A stretch of DNA of 24,295 nucleotides, from the NCBI GenBank assembly GCA_902629495.1, contig CACORA010000027.1, positions 1 through 24,295 of the forward strand. Reading direction: 5' to 3'. Source of the DNA: Planctomycetaceae bacterium. GTDB lineage: Bacteria; Planctomycetota; Planctomycetia; Pirellulales; UBA1268. A program made the position numbers and the translations under genes. Position 1 is the stretch's first letter. Every line of letters begins with the position of its first letter. Below the pieces are notes generated by a model. The model made no database searches and was not told where the DNA came from. It saw only the letters and a program-made list of their open reading frames with translations. This document shows, piece after piece, positions 23,387-24,295 of this stretch.

Positions 23387-24295
23387 TTAGCAGCCACGAC
23401 GGCAACCCTTGCGACGGCAACCCTTGCGACGGCAGCCACTGTCACAGCTGTCGCATGAATCACAACTGCCACAAGCATCACTGCAACCGCCACATGGGAC
23501 CTCAACAGCAACCGTCACACACTTCTTCACAGGTACTTCCTTTGTCACTTTGACAGGAACGCACACTGTGTAAGTGCTGGTTCGCTCTTCTGGTACACAG
23601 TCGTAAACCGTAACTGAGTACTTTTCTTCTTTTTCTTCTGGAACCATGACCGTGTAGGAAACTTCCTTGGTCATTGTTTCCGGAACACACTTGGTGACCT
23701 GATACTCACGAGTGCGAGTTTCAGTCTTGCACTTCTGAACTTTCACAGTGCAAGTTCGCTCCTCTGGGACACACTTGGTGACACAGTAGGTACGAGTTCG
23801 CTCTTCTGGACGGCACTTCTGTACCTTCACAGTGCGAGTTCGCTCCTCTGGAACACACTTGGTGACACAGTAGGTACGAGTTCGCTCTTCTGGACGGCAC
23901 TTCTGTACCTTCACAGTGCGAGTTCGCTCCTCTGGAACACACTTGGTCACACAGTAGGTACGAGTCCGCTCTTCTTCGCGGCACTTACGAACCATGACCT
24001 TACGAGTTCGCTCTTCTTGGCGACACTTTTGAACACAAACTGTGTATGGAACCTCTTCGGTAACACACTTGTAAGTTGTGCACTCAACTTCCTTGGTTTC
24101 ACAAGTAGGTACCCAAACCCGCTTGCAGACAACCTTTGGAGGGCAAGGACACCCACAAGCATCGGTACCACTTGAAGGGCACTCGATGTGCTGTGTTTCC
24201 CAATGTCCACCACGAACCTGAACAGTCTTCATGGACTTCTCAGGAACACGCTTTTGAACAGTTCGAGTCTTCTCAATCTGCTCTGTGTATGGAAC
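23387..24295 (-). CDS. YTV-type cysteine-rich cell-wall repeat protein (5' end outside window)
   Basis: The frame is open to the window edge (303 codons including the stop seen), so the N-terminus and any signal peptide are missing; an internal ATG at 24232 is unlikely to be the start because the sequence before it (VPYTEQIEKTRTVQKRV) has the same repeat character. The body consists of about 14-residue units alternating YCVTKCVPEERTRT and VKVQKCRPEERTRT. Later come YTVMVPEEKEEKYSVTVYD and YTVCVPVKVTKEVPVKKC. The tail is extremely cysteine-rich, with CDSCDSCDSGC then CRRKGCRRKGCRRGC at the end. This matches the planctomycete YTV-repeat proteins known from the Rhodopirellula cell-wall proteome. 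Disulphide cross-linking into the wall is the likely role, inferred from Cys content and family. It converges with mscL. Confidence 0.85.
   Translation of the reverse strand, partial: VPYTEQIEKTRTVQKRVPEKSMKTVQVRGGHWETQHIECPSSGTDACGCPCPPKVVCKRVWVPTCETKEVECTTYKCVTEEVPYTVCVQKCRQEERTRKVMVRKCREEERTRTYCVTKCVPEERTRTVKVQKCRPEERTRTYCVTKCVPEERTRTVKVQKCRPEERTRTYCVTKCVPEERTCTVKVQKCKTETRTREYQVTKCVPETMTKEVSYTVMVPEEKEEKYSVTVYDCVPEERTSTYTVCVPVKVTKEVPVKKCVTVAVEVPCGGCSDACGSCDSCDSCDSGCRRKGCRRKGCRRGC
23755..24006 (-). repeat. Three 84-base tandem repeats in the YTV gene
   Basis: Copies at 23755-23838, 23839-23922 and 23923-24006. The first two are almost identical; the third matches well over its first half and then diverges. 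Each encodes 28 residues (two 14-residue units) with two cysteines, so copy-number changes would stay in frame. Confidence 0.92.

Noticed and set aside
23755..24006. CRISPR-like repeat array
   Set aside because: The 84-base repeats are contiguous, without spacers, and translate in frame as part of the YTV protein.

Overview
The window looks like a chromosomal segment from a planctomycete, most likely of the Pirellulaceae/Rhodopirellula type. This rests on protein families seen in the sequence: two BBP7-type outer-membrane barrels, two surface proteins carrying the planctomycete LEPR-XLL N-terminal signature, a cysteine-rich YTV-type cell-wall protein, a formylglycine sulfatase and a nickel superoxide dismutase with an export signal. 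Base composition is moderate (about half G+C by eye). I saw no rRNA, tRNA, CRISPR array, transposase or phage gene.

Left part (1-8132): a minus-strand run reads sodN (exported Ni-superoxide dismutase), lemA, then a DUF2207 membrane protein cut by the window edge. A small plus-strand membrane protein of unknown function converges on a minus-strand AGCS-type sodium:amino-acid symporter. The symporter is divergent from a plus-strand secreted sulfatase, which is followed by a ferritin. A 445-base stretch then holds no confident gene, only a short tail resembling a PP2C/SpoIIE phosphatase C-terminus, lying just beyond a minus-strand STAS-domain anti-sigma-factor antagonist.

Central part (8416-22688): the most striking section. 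A BBP7 barrel (+) converges on a giant 3247-residue surface protein (-). A second BBP7 barrel (+) then converges on a 653-residue surface protein (-). The two barrels are clear paralogues. The two surface proteins share the N-terminal LEPR-XLL-like signature, DUF11-type immunoglobulin-like repeats (many in the giant, one in the smaller) and a homologous FG-GAP-like region. The smaller one ends in an FKBP-type prolyl isomerase domain. The layout suggests duplication of a barrel-plus-surface-protein module; a functional pairing (anchoring or export of the surface protein by the barrel) is a hypothesis only.

Right part (22881-24295): mscL (+) and a YTV-type cysteine-rich repeat protein (-, 5' end outside the window) converge on a strong bidirectional terminator. 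Overall the window is rich in cell-envelope genes: exported enzymes, barrels, giant adhesin-like proteins, a cysteine-rich wall protein and a mechanosensitive channel, with two iron/oxidative-stress proteins (Ni-SOD, ferritin).
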